Positions 35,029 to 43,851 of a stretch of 64,000 nt of DNA are shown piece by piece (within the stretch, counting starts at the first letter, position 1; each line of letters begins with the position of its first letter). Source of the DNA: JAGVSV01 sp040766135 (GTDB lineage: Bacteria; Bacillota; Clostridia; Christensenellales; Aristaeellaceae); contig JAXGRA010000006.1 of the NCBI GenBank assembly GCA_040766135.1, positions 84,226 to 148,225 of the forward strand. Reading direction: 5' to 3'. The notes under the pieces are model-generated. The model was not told where the DNA came from. It did not search any database and saw only the letters and a program-made list of their open reading frames with translations. A program made the translations under genes and the position numbers.

Positions 35029-35583
35029 TCAGATATACGATACTTTGGCCTTGTCCATTTCGTGTGGTTTCTTTTCGTCATCGGGCGTACCGATGGCGAT
35101 GGCAATGACATACTCGTACCCCTCAGGGAACTGCAACGCCTGCTCCAGCGGGGCCTTGTCCTCCTCCACAAAGGCTTCGCGCGGCAGGCCCAGGATGACG
35201 CTGCCCAGGCCCAGTGCCTCGGCGGCCAGCGCCATGTTTTGCACCGCGATGCCACAATCTATCTGCGAATAGGATGTTTTGCGCGCGCTGATAAACACCA
35301 CGGTAGGCGCGTGATAGAAGATGTGGAAGCTGTCATCGTCAAACCGGGGGCTGCGCGTATTGGTCGGGCGCTTGCGCGCGTGCTTGGCGGCGGCCTGGTT
35401 GATGCGCAGCAGCAGATTCTGATCCTGCACCACGCTGAAGTGCCAGGGCTGCGCATTGACAGCGGAGGGCGCTTGCAGCGCTGCCTGCACAATGATGTCC
35501 AACTGCTGCTCGGTTAGCTGCTGCGCCAGATACTTGCGGTGGCTGCTGCGTTCGCGGATACTTTGAAGGGTAGATTTATCCAT
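35029..35583 (-). CDS. Nitroreductase-family protein
   Basis: An FMN-dependent oxidoreductase of about 184 residues, the small Firmicutes type; physiological substrate unknown. Landmarks are IRERSSHRKY at the N-terminus, the family QAPSAVNAQPWHF at about residues 33-45, and LGLGSVILGLPREAF. The ATG at 35583 has GGAGGAA upstream; the longer frame lacks a site. The C-terminal KKPHEM region fits the family (usually KRR or KPRK). It diverges from tadA with 17 bp between start codons. Confidence 0.9.
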   Translation of the reverse strand: MDKSTLQSIRERSSHRKYLAQQLTEQQLDIIVQAALQAPSAVNAQPWHFSVVQDQNLLLRINQAAAKHARKRPTNTRSPRFDDDSFHIFYHAPTVVFISARKTSYSQIDCGIAVQNMALAAEALGLGSVILGLPREAFVEEDKAPLEQALQFPEGYEYVIAIAIGTPDDEKKPHEMDKAKVSYI

Positions 35584-35591
35584 GATATAAT
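35563..35591 (+). promoter_or_regulatory. Candidate promoter of tadA inside the nitroreductase 5' end
   Basis: TTGAAG (35563-35568), 17 bp, TATAAT (35586-35591) on the plus strand. The expected transcription start falls about 3 nt before the tadA ATG, implying a nearly leaderless mRNA. Confidence 0.5.
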
Positions 35592-35600
35592 TCCTCCTAT

Positions 35601-36077
35601 ATGAATGATTGTGTTGATGAAACGTGCCTGGAACAGCACGAGTACTGGATGCGGGAAGCACTGGCCCAAGCTGCGCTTGCAGGCGATGATGTGCCTGTGG
35701 GCGCGGTGGTGGTCAAGGACGGGCATGTCATCGCCCGCGCGCACAATGAGCGCGAGCGCACCGGTTCGCCGCTGGCACATGCAGAAATACTGGCGATTGA
35801 ACGCGCCGCCCAAGCGCTGGTCACTCGCAGGCTTTCGGGCTGCACCCTGTACGTCACGTTGGAGCCCTGCCCCATGTGCGCAGGTGCGCTCATCCTCTCC
35901 GGCGTTGACCTGTGCGTGTTTGGCGCCTATGATGCGCAATATGGCTGCTGTGGCAGCGTATATGCGCTGCCCATGGACGCGGCTTTCACCCACCGGGTCA
36001 ACTGCGTGGGTGGCATCTTGGAGGGCGAGTGTACCCAAATGCTCAGTGATTTTTTCGCTCAACGCCGACAGGCATAA
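35601..36077 (+). CDS. tadA: tRNA-specific adenosine deaminase
   Basis: Deaminates A34 of tRNA-Arg(ACG) to inosine; essential in most bacteria. The 158-residue product has the zinc motif HAE (in PLAHAEILAIE) and PCPMCAGAL, with catalytic Glu in HAE. The C-terminal part is normal. No ribosome site precedes the ATG at 35601, because the only AGGAGG there belongs to the opposite strand; see the promoter at 35563. An in-frame ATG at 35649 would remove part of the first helix and also lacks a site. The 208 bp downstream (36078-36285) hold no gene. Confidence 0.94.
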   Translation: MNDCVDETCLEQHEYWMREALAQAALAGDDVPVGAVVVKDGHVIARAHNERERTGSPLAHAEILAIERAAQALVTRRLSGCTLYVTLEPCPMCAGALILSGVDLCVFGAYDAQYGCCGSVYALPMDAAFTHRVNCVGGILEGECTQMLSDFFAQRRQA

Positions 36078-36285
36078 TCACCTATATTAATATACCATAA
36101 GCTTGTGCTAACCTTCAAACGATGTTGGTTATTCAGGTGTAAGAATCAATGCAGTATGAACATTGATTATCTGGAAACCGTACAAGGTGGGTAATTGGTT
36201 GGTAAGGGTGTTCATGTGTAAGCTGTGATACTATGCCGAAATGTATTTAGCGGGACAGGCGTAAGATATAAATCTCTTGCTTTGC

Positions 36286-37116
36286 TTAGTCGGTTGCTTC
36301 CGGCGATTCTAGCCAAGCAATAGACAGAACGGGAAGCCCTAAGTGAATGGCCAGCACGATGCCGCCCTGCCTTCTGTGCACTACCAAGCCTTTTTCCCTC
36401 AGCTTTTCTTCCAGCGCATCGGCCGCTTTCTTATCTCCACATTCCTGCACAATCACTTCGTGTGGATTCCCGGATAATCCCAGCAGCATCTTGCGCAGCT
36501 GGTCCTGTTGGCCGCGGGCCAGGGAATGGCTCACCACGCTGCCATCCTGTAGCATCAATAGCGGGCGAAGGTTTAACAGCGTGGACACGGAGGAACGCAT
36601 ATAGCCCAACCTGCCGGAGCGCCGTAGGGGGCTCATGTCCTGGACGGAGAAGATGGTGCGGGAACGATGCCGCATGGCGCGCAGCTTTTCCATTACATCC
36701 TCAATCGCCATGCCTTCGTTCAGCAGCTTTCGGGCTTCTCTTAGCATCAGGTAAAGCCCGCCGGCAGTGGACTTGGAATCCAGCACGTAAAACCCTTCCC
36801 CGGCTTCCTGTGCGGCCATGACAGCATTTTGATAGGTTCCGCTCAGGCGTGAGGAGATGGTCAGGCACAGCGCAGAATGCCCCTGCTCTTTCAGGGCTAA
36901 AAATACATCCAGAAAGGCAGCGGTTGGTGCCTGCGCAGTCGAGAAGGGGGAAAGGTCTTGCCAGTTCTTGGCCCAGGCCACAGATTCCTCAACATATCCT
37001 TCTAAAAATGCATCCTTGCCGTCCCGGCTGTAATTCATCGGAATCAGGATGATATCCATTTCCCGCGCTTCCTTGCGGCTGATATAGGCGGTTGAATCGG
37101 TCAGAAGATAAATCAT
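36286..37116 (-). CDS. DegV/FakB-family fatty-acid-binding protein
   Basis: A 276-residue DegV-family protein. Members such as FakB hold a fatty acid while FakA phosphorylates it, feeding exogenous acids into phospholipid synthesis. Landmarks are LLTDSTAYIS at the N-terminus, CLTISSRLSGTYQNA at about residues 83-97, and the LRRSGRLGYMRSSVSTLL segment near residue 163. It is 5 bp downstream of accA on the same strand, at the end of the FASII operon, which supports a lipid role. No fakA is in the window. Which fatty acid it binds is unknown. Confidence 0.85.
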   Translation of the reverse strand: MIYLLTDSTAYISRKEAREMDIILIPMNYSRDGKDAFLEGYVEESVAWAKNWQDLSPFSTAQAPTAAFLDVFLALKEQGHSALCLTISSRLSGTYQNAVMAAQEAGEGFYVLDSKSTAGGLYLMLREARKLLNEGMAIEDVMEKLRAMRHRSRTIFSVQDMSPLRRSGRLGYMRSSVSTLLNLRPLLMLQDGSVVSHSLARGQQDQLRKMLLGLSGNPHEVIVQECGDKKAADALEEKLREKGLVVHRRQGGIVLAIHLGLPVLSIAWLESPEATD

Positions 37117-37121
37117 TCCTT

Positions 37122-37892
37122 CTATCCTCCCAAACGGCGGAATCGTTCATATCGCTGTGTCCTGATTTCTTGTGGGCTCATGCCGTCAAAGCGCTTCAAA
37201 GCGTCAGAAAACGCAGCCTGGATGGAAGGTGCAGCCTGCTCATAGTCCTCGCCTTCCGGCAGTATTTTCTCAATCACATGAAATGTCAGCATATCCTGCG
37301 CGCTTAGCTTGAGCGCCTCACTGGCTTCCTCTACCTTGGAGGCGTCTTTATAGATGATGCTGGCAGCACCTTCGGGCGAAAGCACCGAATAAATGGCGTT
37401 TTCCAGCATGTATACTTCGTTTGCGCAAGCCAATGCCAAAGCACCGCCGCTTCCGCCCTCACCGATGATGACGGATAATACGGGAATCGTCAGCCCCATC
37501 ATTTCCCATAGATTCTCAGCGATGGCCTGTCCTTGTCCGCGTTCCTCAGCGCCGATACCGCAGGCCGCGCCAGCGGTGTCCACCAGGCAAAAAATCGGAC
37601 GGCCAAATTTTTCAGCCTGGCGCATTTGCCACAGGCTTTTTCGGTATCCCTCCGGGTTGGCAGAACCAAAGTTTCGCCGCAGGCGATCAGCGTTGGTGTT
37701 GCCCTTTTCAAGCGCCAAGACGGTCACTGGACGATCTTCAAAGAAACCCAGCCCGCTTATGACCGCAGGGTCATCTCCAAAGCGCCTGTCGCCGTGCAGC
37801 TCAACAAAGCCATCGATCATGTAGTCAATATATTTCTGGGCGCTTGGCCGCAGGCTGCTGCGAGCTGCTTGAACCTTGTTATACGCGTTCAA
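37122..37892 (-). CDS. accA: Acetyl-CoA carboxylase carboxyltransferase subunit alpha
   Basis: With AccD, transfers CO2 from carboxybiotin to acetyl-CoA to make malonyl-CoA. About 256 residues (short form, typical of Firmicutes). Landmarks are FVELHGDRRFGDDPAVISGLG, VDTAGAACGIGAEERGQG and IGEGGSGGALAL. I favour the TTG at 37892, because AAAGGAGA lies 5-6 nt upstream and the product then begins MNAYNKVQAAR, as in homologues. The ATG at 37910 has no site and overlaps accD more. Overlaps accD by 14 bp. Confidence 0.94.
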   Translation of the reverse strand: MNAYNKVQAARSSLRPSAQKYIDYMIDGFVELHGDRRFGDDPAVISGLGFFEDRPVTVLALEKGNTNADRLRRNFGSANPEGYRKSLWQMRQAEKFGRPIFCLVDTAGAACGIGAEERGQGQAIAENLWEMMGLTIPVLSVIIGEGGSGGALALACANEVYMLENAIYSVLSPEGAASIIYKDASKVEEASEALKLSAQDMLTFHVIEKILPEGEDYEQAAPSIQAAFSDALKRFDGMSPQEIRTQRYERFRRLGG

Positions 37893-38739
37893 CCTGATCT
37901 CCTTTATCATGCAGTTTCAAAAGCTGGGAAAGCATCTCTTTTTGCTCCGGACGCTTGCACAGCCTGCCCACGAATCCTTTGTCCATCTGAAACTCTGCCT
38001 TCTGAAAGCCTTCAGGCAGTTTCTGCTTTGTGGTTTGCTCAATCACCCTGGGCCCTGCAAAGCCAATTAAAGCATTGGGTTCGGCCAGCACAATATCAGC
38101 CTGCATGGCAAAGCTGGCGGCAACGCCGCCCGTGGTGGCATCGCACAGCACCGCGATGTACAAAAGCCCGGCATCGGAATGCTTCCTCACAGCTGCGGAC
38201 ACTTTGGCCATCTGCATCAGGGAAAGGATACCTTCCTGAACCCTGGCACCGCCTGATACGGTGTAGCCAACTACGTTTAATCTCTTCTTTTCCGCGTACT
38301 CAAACAGCCGGCATAGTTTTTCACCGACCACCGAGCCCATGGACCCCATCATAAAACCTGGTTCAGACGCAAAAAAAGCACAGGAATGCCCATGAATGCT
38401 GCCGGTACCTGTAACGATTGCTTCTTTTTCGCCGCTTAAAATCCGGGCTTGGTTTAGCTTTTCCCGGTATCCGGGAAATTCCAGCGGGTCTGTGGTGGGA
38501 AAGGCGCTGTCCAACTCAAAAAAACTGCCTTCATCCAGAATAATACGGATGCGCTGCCGGGCGCTCATTTTAAACAGGTTGCCGCAGCGCGCACATTGGT
38601 AAAGTTCCTGTTCAAGCAGGGCGTCTGTCATTTCCCGCTTGCATCCGGGACATACGGTAGTGGCTTGGGTATTCTCATTATTTTGCAAAAAATTACGTTC
38701 TAAGCGCAGATTGGGGCTTTTGAACCTGAACTTATCCAT
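37879..38739 (-). CDS. accD: Acetyl-CoA carboxylase carboxyltransferase subunit beta
   Basis: The zinc-ribbon-bearing partner of AccA. A 286-residue product with the four-cysteine zinc finger (CPGC ... CARC) at about residues 32-57 and the crotonase-type core (GYTVSGGARVQEGILSLMQ, DATTGGVAASFAM). The ATG at 38739 overlaps accC by 8 bp (AATGGATAA); AAGGAGG is 12-13 nt upstream, rather far. The frame extends upstream without conservation. Part of accB-fabZ-accC-accD-accA. Confidence 0.94.
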   Translation of the reverse strand: MDKFRFKSPNLRLERNFLQNNENTQATTVCPGCKREMTDALLEQELYQCARCGNLFKMSARQRIRIILDEGSFFELDSAFPTTDPLEFPGYREKLNQARILSGEKEAIVTGTGSIHGHSCAFFASEPGFMMGSMGSVVGEKLCRLFEYAEKKRLNVVGYTVSGGARVQEGILSLMQMAKVSAAVRKHSDAGLLYIAVLCDATTGGVAASFAMQADIVLAEPNALIGFAGPRVIEQTTKQKLPEGFQKAEFQMDKGFVGRLCKRPEQKEMLSQLLKLHDKGDQVERV

Positions 38740-40081
38740 TCTTGGAGAGGAACCTCCTTGTGAGGTAATCGGTGGTGTAGGTGCCGTCTTCAAAGGCTGC
38801 TTCGGCCAGCAAATCGGACTGGAAAAGTGCTGTGTGATCAATGCCCTCAATCACCGTTTCGCAAAGCGCGGCCTGCATCTTTCTGATGGCCTCGTTTCTG
38901 GTCTGTGCGTGCACAATCAGCTTGGCGATCAGGCTGTCATAATGCAGCGGCATCTCATATCCTTGGTAAAGCGCCGTATCAAAGCGCACCCAGGGGCCGC
39001 CTGGGATATGCAGCATGGACACAGTACCCCCGGAGGGCATAAAGTCCTTGGAGGGATCCTCCGCGTTGATGCGGCACTCAATGGCATGCCCGGCGGTTCG
39101 GATGTCTTTTTGGGAAAAGGACAGGGGAACGCCTGCGGCCACGCGGATTTGCCATTTCACCAGGTCAATGCCGGATACAAACTCCGTCACCGGGTGCTCT
39201 ACCTGCAGCCGGGTGTTCATCTCCATAAAGTAAAAATTGCCCTGCTTGTCCAGCAGATATTCCAACGTGCCTACCCCCACATAATTCAGTGCCTTCACGG
39301 CCTGCCGGGCGGATTTCATCAGCTTTCCGCGCTGCACGGCGTTAAGCGTTGTGCAGGGGCTTTCTTCCAGGATTTTTTGGTGCTTGCGCTGCATGGAACA
39401 GTCCCGTTCCGGGAAACAAATGATGTTGCCCTGGCTGTCACAAAGGACCTGTACTTCCACATGCTTAACGTCTGTGAGCAGTTTCTCCATATACAGCGCC
39501 GGGTCGCTAAAGCAGGCCTTGGCTTCCTGGGCGGCAGTTGAAAAGGCAGACTTCAGGTCCTCCATTCTTTCAACCTTGCGGATGCCGCGTCCGCCCCCGC
39601 CGCTTCGGGCCTTGATTAACAACGGAAAGCCGATTTCTTCTGCCGCAGCCTGGGCATCCTTGAGCTCCAAAATGTTTTCACGGCCTGGGATGATGGGCAC
39701 GCCGGCTTTGAATACCGTACGCTTGGCTTCATCCTTGTTGCCCATCTGCCGGATGATCTGACCGGTCGGCCCGATAAACTGGAGGCCGTTTTCTGCGCAC
39801 AGGTCAGCAAAATCAGCATTTTCAGACAAAAAGCCATAGCCGGGGTGAATGGCTTTGCAATCCGTGTATACCGCGGCAGAAACAATGGCGTCCTGATTAA
39901 GGTAGCTTAGCTGTGAAGGGGCAGGGCCCACACAGATGCTTGTATCCGCCAAAGATACATGCAGCGCATCCTTGTCCGCCTCAGAGTATATGGCCACTGT
40001 TTTGATACCCATTTCCTTGCAGGCGCGGATGATGCGAACGGCCACCTCGCCGCGGTTTGCAATCAGGATTCGTGAAAACAT
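38732..40081 (-). CDS. accC: Biotin carboxylase
   Basis: Carboxylates the biotin on AccB using ATP and bicarbonate. The 449-residue product, normal length, has the N-terminal MFSRILIANRGEVAVRIIRA, the ATP-grasp glycine-rich loop KARSGGGGRGIRKV at about residues 158-171, and MNTRLQVEHPVTEF near residue 285. Starts 1 bp after the fabZ stop codon. Fully conserved and ordinary. Confidence 0.96.
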   Translation of the reverse strand: MFSRILIANRGEVAVRIIRACKEMGIKTVAIYSEADKDALHVSLADTSICVGPAPSQLSYLNQDAIVSAAVYTDCKAIHPGYGFLSENADFADLCAENGLQFIGPTGQIIRQMGNKDEAKRTVFKAGVPIIPGRENILELKDAQAAAEEIGFPLLIKARSGGGGRGIRKVERMEDLKSAFSTAAQEAKACFSDPALYMEKLLTDVKHVEVQVLCDSQGNIICFPERDCSMQRKHQKILEESPCTTLNAVQRGKLMKSARQAVKALNYVGVGTLEYLLDKQGNFYFMEMNTRLQVEHPVTEFVSGIDLVKWQIRVAAGVPLSFSQKDIRTAGHAIECRINAEDPSKDFMPSGGTVSMLHIPGGPWVRFDTALYQGYEMPLHYDSLIAKLIVHAQTRNEAIRKMQAALCETVIEGIDHTALFQSDLLAEAAFEDGTYTTDYLTRRFLSKNG

Positions 40082-40082
40082 A

Positions 40083-40511
40083 TCAGTCGTCCTTTGCGCG
40101 CAGCATCAACAGGAAGATGCCGTCTACGCATACCTGTTCATTTACCTTCGCAACGCCCTTGATTTTGACAAGTTTGCCCGAACTCCTAAGCAGCTTGCAC
40201 TTGGTTTTGACGGTGTCCCCGGGCTTTACCATCTGCCGGAAGCGCACGTTCTCAATGCCGATAAACAAGGGCAGCTCGTCTTTTTTTAATTCATCCATGA
40301 CCAGGATGCCGGCTGACTGCGCGATAATCTCACACAGGATGACGCCGGGAACCACCGGGAATCCCGGGAAATGGCCGGACAAAAAGAATTCCTCTCCGGT
40401 CACGGTGTATTCGCCGTTTGCGTCCCCATTTTTGTCAAGAAAAACGGAGTCCAATATCAGCATGGGTTCCCGGTGCGGGAGAAAGGTTTTGATTTCATCT
40501 CTGTTTAGCAT
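40083..40511 (-). CDS. fabZ: 3-hydroxyacyl-ACP dehydratase FabZ
   Basis: Dehydrates 3-hydroxyacyl-ACP to trans-2-enoyl-ACP in chain elongation. The 142-residue hotdog-fold product has the catalytic His in SGHFPGFPVVPGV and Glu in CEIIAQSAG. FabK-type Firmicutes often use FabM for unsaturated acids; no fabM is seen here. Overlaps accB by 7 bp. Confidence 0.95.
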   Translation of the reverse strand: MLNRDEIKTFLPHREPMLILDSVFLDKNGDANGEYTVTGEEFFLSGHFPGFPVVPGVILCEIIAQSAGILVMDELKKDELPLFIGIENVRFRQMVKPGDTVKTKCKLLRSSGKLVKIKGVAKVNEQVCVDGIFLLMLRAKDD

Positions 40512-40948
40512 AGTTTCACCAGTGTTTGGCCGTACTCGACCACATTTCCGTTGGTTACGCAGATGTCCGCTACCCGGCCGTTTTGCGGTGCAGTTACTTC
40601 AGTCACTTGCTTCATTACTTCAATCAGGCAGAGAATATCGCCGCGCTGCACATGATCGCCCACCTTGATAAAGGGCTTGCCGCCCGGCTCAGGCGCTTCA
40701 TAAAAGACGCCCACAACGGGGGAAGTTACTTCAATTACATGGTTAAAATCCACTGGATCCATGGATGCAGCCGGATTTGTGGGCTTTGGTGTGCTGTCTA
40801 TCTTGGGCGGTTCCACAGCGGGCGGCGGTGCAGCCGGTTCTGTTTTGCGTTTCAAACGAATATTTTCGTCGCCTTCGTTTACTTCCAGTTCAACCAGGCT
40901 GCTCTCTTCAAACATGCGGATTATTTCTTTTAGCTGCTTGATATTCAT
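40505..40948 (-). CDS. accB: Biotin carboxyl carrier protein of acetyl-CoA carboxylase
   Basis: Carries the biotin between AccC and the AccA/AccD transferase. The 147-residue product has an N-terminal helical part, a Pro/Ala-rich linker (about residues 38-64), and the biotinyl domain with the modified lysine in IEVMKQVTEV. The usual motif is EAMKM or EAMKL; here it is EVMKQ, keeping Met-Lys but changing its neighbours. Overlaps fabF by 4 bp and fabZ by 7 bp. Confidence 0.94.
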   Translation of the reverse strand: MNIKQLKEIIRMFEESSLVELEVNEGDENIRLKRKTEPAAPPPAVEPPKIDSTPKPTNPAASMDPVDFNHVIEVTSPVVGVFYEAPEPGGKPFIKVGDHVQRGDILCLIEVMKQVTEVTAPQNGRVADICVTNGNVVEYGQTLVKLC

Positions 40949-42180
40949 ATTCCGCTCCTTACGGCCAAAGCGCCATTATGACCGCCAAAGCCCAGCGAGA
41001 TAGATAAACCCAGCGTGCGCTGCTCTTTGCGTGCTGCCTTTGGCACATAATCCAGATCACATTCGGGGTCAGGAGTATTCAAGGGAATGGTGGGGGGCAG
41101 GATGCCCTCTCTCAAAGCCAGAAGGGTGGCGATCAATTCAGCACCGCCTGCAGCGCCCAGCATATGTCCTGTGGCGCCTTTGGTGGAGGAAATGGCGACC
41201 TTTCTTGCTGCGTCTTCTCCAAGCGCATTCTTGATGGCTAGGGTTTCAGTTTTGTCGTTCAGGGGCGTCCCCGTCCCGTGCGCATTGATGTAAAGCTTGT
41301 CCTCCGCAGTGATGCCCGCTTCTTCCAGCGCACTTACGATGGCACGTGTTGCGCCGTTGCCTGAAGGTTCGGGTGCCGTGATGTGGTAGGCATCGCAGGT
41401 GCTGCCATAGCCCACAATCTCGCCCAAAATCTCAGCGCCTCTTTTCCTAGCGTGTTCCAGGTTCTCAAGCACCAAAACGGCTGCACCTTCGCCCAAGACA
41501 AAGCCTTTGCGGTTCAAATCAAAGGGCAGGCTGGAGCGCTCCGGCTCATTGGCATCGCTCAGGGCCATGCAGCTGGTAAAACCGGCAATGGCAATGGGGT
41601 TGACGGCAGCCTCGCTGCCGCCTGTCAGCACAGCGTCCAGGTAGCCGTGCTGTATTTTGCGGTAGGCTTCTCCAATAGAATGGGTGGAGGTCGCGCAGGC
41701 TGTCACCAGCGGCACACAGTCGCCCATGGCCTTGTACTTGATGGCGGCATTTCCTGCGGCCATGTTGCCAATCATCATGGGAACACACAGGGGAGAGACC
41801 CGGCCTGGCCCGCGGTTTAATAATTTTTCGCTTTCATAAAAGAAGGTATGGATGCCGCCGATACCGCTGGAGATGTTTACCCCAAAACGGTGCGGATCTA
41901 CCTGCCCTAAAAGGCCGCTTTGTTCCATTGCCTGGTGGGCGGCGGCCAGGGCGTACTGGGTGAACAAATCCATCCTCCGGGCTTCGGCAAACTCCATGCC
42001 AAATTGTGTTGGGTCAAACTCCGTGACCTCTGCCGCGATTTTGACTTTGAAGTCGCTTACATCAAAACGGGTCAAATGCCTGATGCCGCAGCGTCCTTCT
42101 ATCAGTGCCTGCCAGAATGCAGATACGCTGTTGCCGATAGGAGAAATAATGCCCATCCCTGTGACTGCTACACGATTCAT
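40945..42180 (-). CDS. fabF: 3-oxoacyl-ACP synthase II
   Basis: Condenses malonyl-ACP with acyl-ACP in elongation. The 411-residue product has the catalytic Cys in VTACATSTHSIGEA, and the two histidines in NAHGTGTPLND and STKGATGHMLGAAG. Length and motifs are normal. It starts with ATG at 42180 and overlaps accB by ATGA. Confidence 0.96.
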   Translation of the reverse strand: MNRVAVTGMGIISPIGNSVSAFWQALIEGRCGIRHLTRFDVSDFKVKIAAEVTEFDPTQFGMEFAEARRMDLFTQYALAAAHQAMEQSGLLGQVDPHRFGVNISSGIGGIHTFFYESEKLLNRGPGRVSPLCVPMMIGNMAAGNAAIKYKAMGDCVPLVTACATSTHSIGEAYRKIQHGYLDAVLTGGSEAAVNPIAIAGFTSCMALSDANEPERSSLPFDLNRKGFVLGEGAAVLVLENLEHARKRGAEILGEIVGYGSTCDAYHITAPEPSGNGATRAIVSALEEAGITAEDKLYINAHGTGTPLNDKTETLAIKNALGEDAARKVAISSTKGATGHMLGAAGGAELIATLLALREGILPPTIPLNTPDPECDLDYVPKAARKEQRTLGLSISLGFGGHNGALAVRSGI

Positions 42181-42188
42181 TGTTTACC

Positions 42189-42932
42189 TCACATATACAT
42201 GCCGCCGTCCACCTGAAGGACAGCGCCTGTAATATAGCTGGCGTCATCCGAACAAAGAAACGCTGCGGCCTTTGCGACATCCTTTGGCGTGCCCAGCCTG
42301 TTCATGGGCACAGCGGCCATGGCCTTTTTCAAGGTGTCTTGGTTCATGGATTCTGTCATGTCTGTCTCAATAAAGCCGGGGCAGATGGCATTGACAGTCA
42401 CGCCCCTGCTGGCCAGCTCCCGTGCCACCGTCTTGGTCAGCCCAATCAACCCGGCCTTTGAGGAAGCATAGTTTGCCTGCCCGGGGTTGCCCATCAGGCC
42501 TGAAACCGAGCTGATGTTGATAATTCTTCCCCACCCTAATTTCAGAAAATCCCGGTAGCAGGCTTTGATGGTATGGAAAGCACCGTTTAAGTTCACTTCG
42601 ATCACCCTTGCAAAATCCTCAGCGTTCATGCGCAAGGTCAGCATATCCCGGGTGATACCGGCGTTGTTAACCAAAATGTCGATGGGCCCAAACGCATCCT
42701 TCACCTGTTGGAGGGCGGACTGCACTGCCTTATCATCCGACACATCGCATTGGACAGCCAGTGCTTTAACCTGTTTCTTTTCCAGCTCGTTCACGGTATG
42801 ATCTGCCGCGTCTTTCCGCCCTGCATACAGGATGGCGACCTGCGCGCAGCTGTCGGCCAGCGCAAGCGCACTCTCCCTTCCAATGCCACGGGAGCCACCT
42901 GTTACCAGCGCGGTTTTGTGTTCAAAACTCAT
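42189..42932 (-). CDS. fabG: 3-oxoacyl-ACP reductase
   Basis: NADPH-dependent reduction of 3-oxoacyl-ACP. The 247-residue short-chain dehydrogenase has the cofactor motif TGGSRGIG, NNAG, and the Ser-Tyr-Lys triad in INISSVSG and YASSKAG. The C-terminus GGMYM is usual. Overlaps fabD by 11 bp, 8 bp from fabF. Confidence 0.96.
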   Translation of the reverse strand: MSFEHKTALVTGGSRGIGRESALALADSCAQVAILYAGRKDAADHTVNELEKKQVKALAVQCDVSDDKAVQSALQQVKDAFGPIDILVNNAGITRDMLTLRMNAEDFARVIEVNLNGAFHTIKACYRDFLKLGWGRIINISSVSGLMGNPGQANYASSKAGLIGLTKTVARELASRGVTVNAICPGFIETDMTESMNQDTLKKAMAAVPMNRLGTPKDVAKAAAFLCSDDASYITGAVLQVDGGMYM

Positions 42933-43851
42933 ATTTACCCCTTATTTCATGGACAGCAGCACACAGGCTGTCCGGGTTATCGGCTTGATATACCTGGGCT
43001 TCAGGCAGCAGTTTTGTTACAAAACCTGAGAGCACCCGGCCCGGCCCCAGCTCCAGGAAGGTATCAACGCCGTTTGCGGCCATGTTCAAAATGGTATCAG
43101 CCCATAAAACCCGGCTGGAGGCCTGTGCTGCCAGGGTGGACTTTGCTTCGGAAAACACATAGGGTAGGGCGGTCAGGTTGCTATAAACGGGCAGGGCGGG
43201 CACATTCATCTGCTCGTTATCCAGGGCTGCTTTTATACGCTCGCTGGCTTCCTTCATCAAGGGCGAGTGGAATGCGCCTGAAACGTTCAACTTTATAAAA
43301 CGCTTCCCGTTTGCTTTCAGAAACCCCAGAAACTGATCCAAATCATCGTTTTTTGCGGCGACGACGATTTGTTCCTGCGTGTTGTAGTTGACTGGATAGA
43401 CGTTTTTATAATCCTTCAGCAGATCATGCAGCTCCTCAGCGCGTAAGCGAAGCACCGCGGCCATACCGCCAGGGTTATTGAGGGCGCACTCCTGCATCCA
43501 CAAGCCGCGCTTTATAACCAGAGAAAAGGCCTGTTCAAACCCCAACATCCCCGAATAAGCGCAAGCTGTCCATTCACCCAAGGAAAAACCGGCTGTGACG
43601 TCAGGCACCAGACCCAGCTCTTTGGCCATTTCAGCCGCAGCTAAGCTGACTGCAAACAAGGCAGGCTGTGCGTTCTCCGTTTCGGTCAGGCGCTCCATGG
43701 GGCCGGAAAAACAAACATCAAGCAAGCCTGGCTTCTGCTTTTCGGCCTGGTCCAGCACTCTTTTGGCAGATGCGGACTGCTCATAAAGCGCCTGTCCCAT
43801 GCCTGGGTACTGACTGCCTTGGCCTGGGAAAAGAAAGGCTAACCGACCCAT
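42922..43851 (-). CDS. fabD: Malonyl-CoA:ACP transacylase
   Basis: Moves malonyl groups from CoA to ACP. The 309-residue product begins FLFPGQGSQYPGMG, with the catalytic Ser in GFSLGEW; the common motif is GHSLGE, so the residue before Ser is Phe instead of His. The catalytic His lies in SGAFHSPLM. Overlaps fabK by 13 bp. Confidence 0.94.
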   Translation of the reverse strand: MGRLAFLFPGQGSQYPGMGQALYEQSASAKRVLDQAEKQKPGLLDVCFSGPMERLTETENAQPALFAVSLAAAEMAKELGLVPDVTAGFSLGEWTACAYSGMLGFEQAFSLVIKRGLWMQECALNNPGGMAAVLRLRAEELHDLLKDYKNVYPVNYNTQEQIVVAAKNDDLDQFLGFLKANGKRFIKLNVSGAFHSPLMKEASERIKAALDNEQMNVPALPVYSNLTALPYVFSEAKSTLAAQASSRVLWADTILNMAANGVDTFLELGPGRVLSGFVTKLLPEAQVYQADNPDSLCAAVHEIRGKYEF

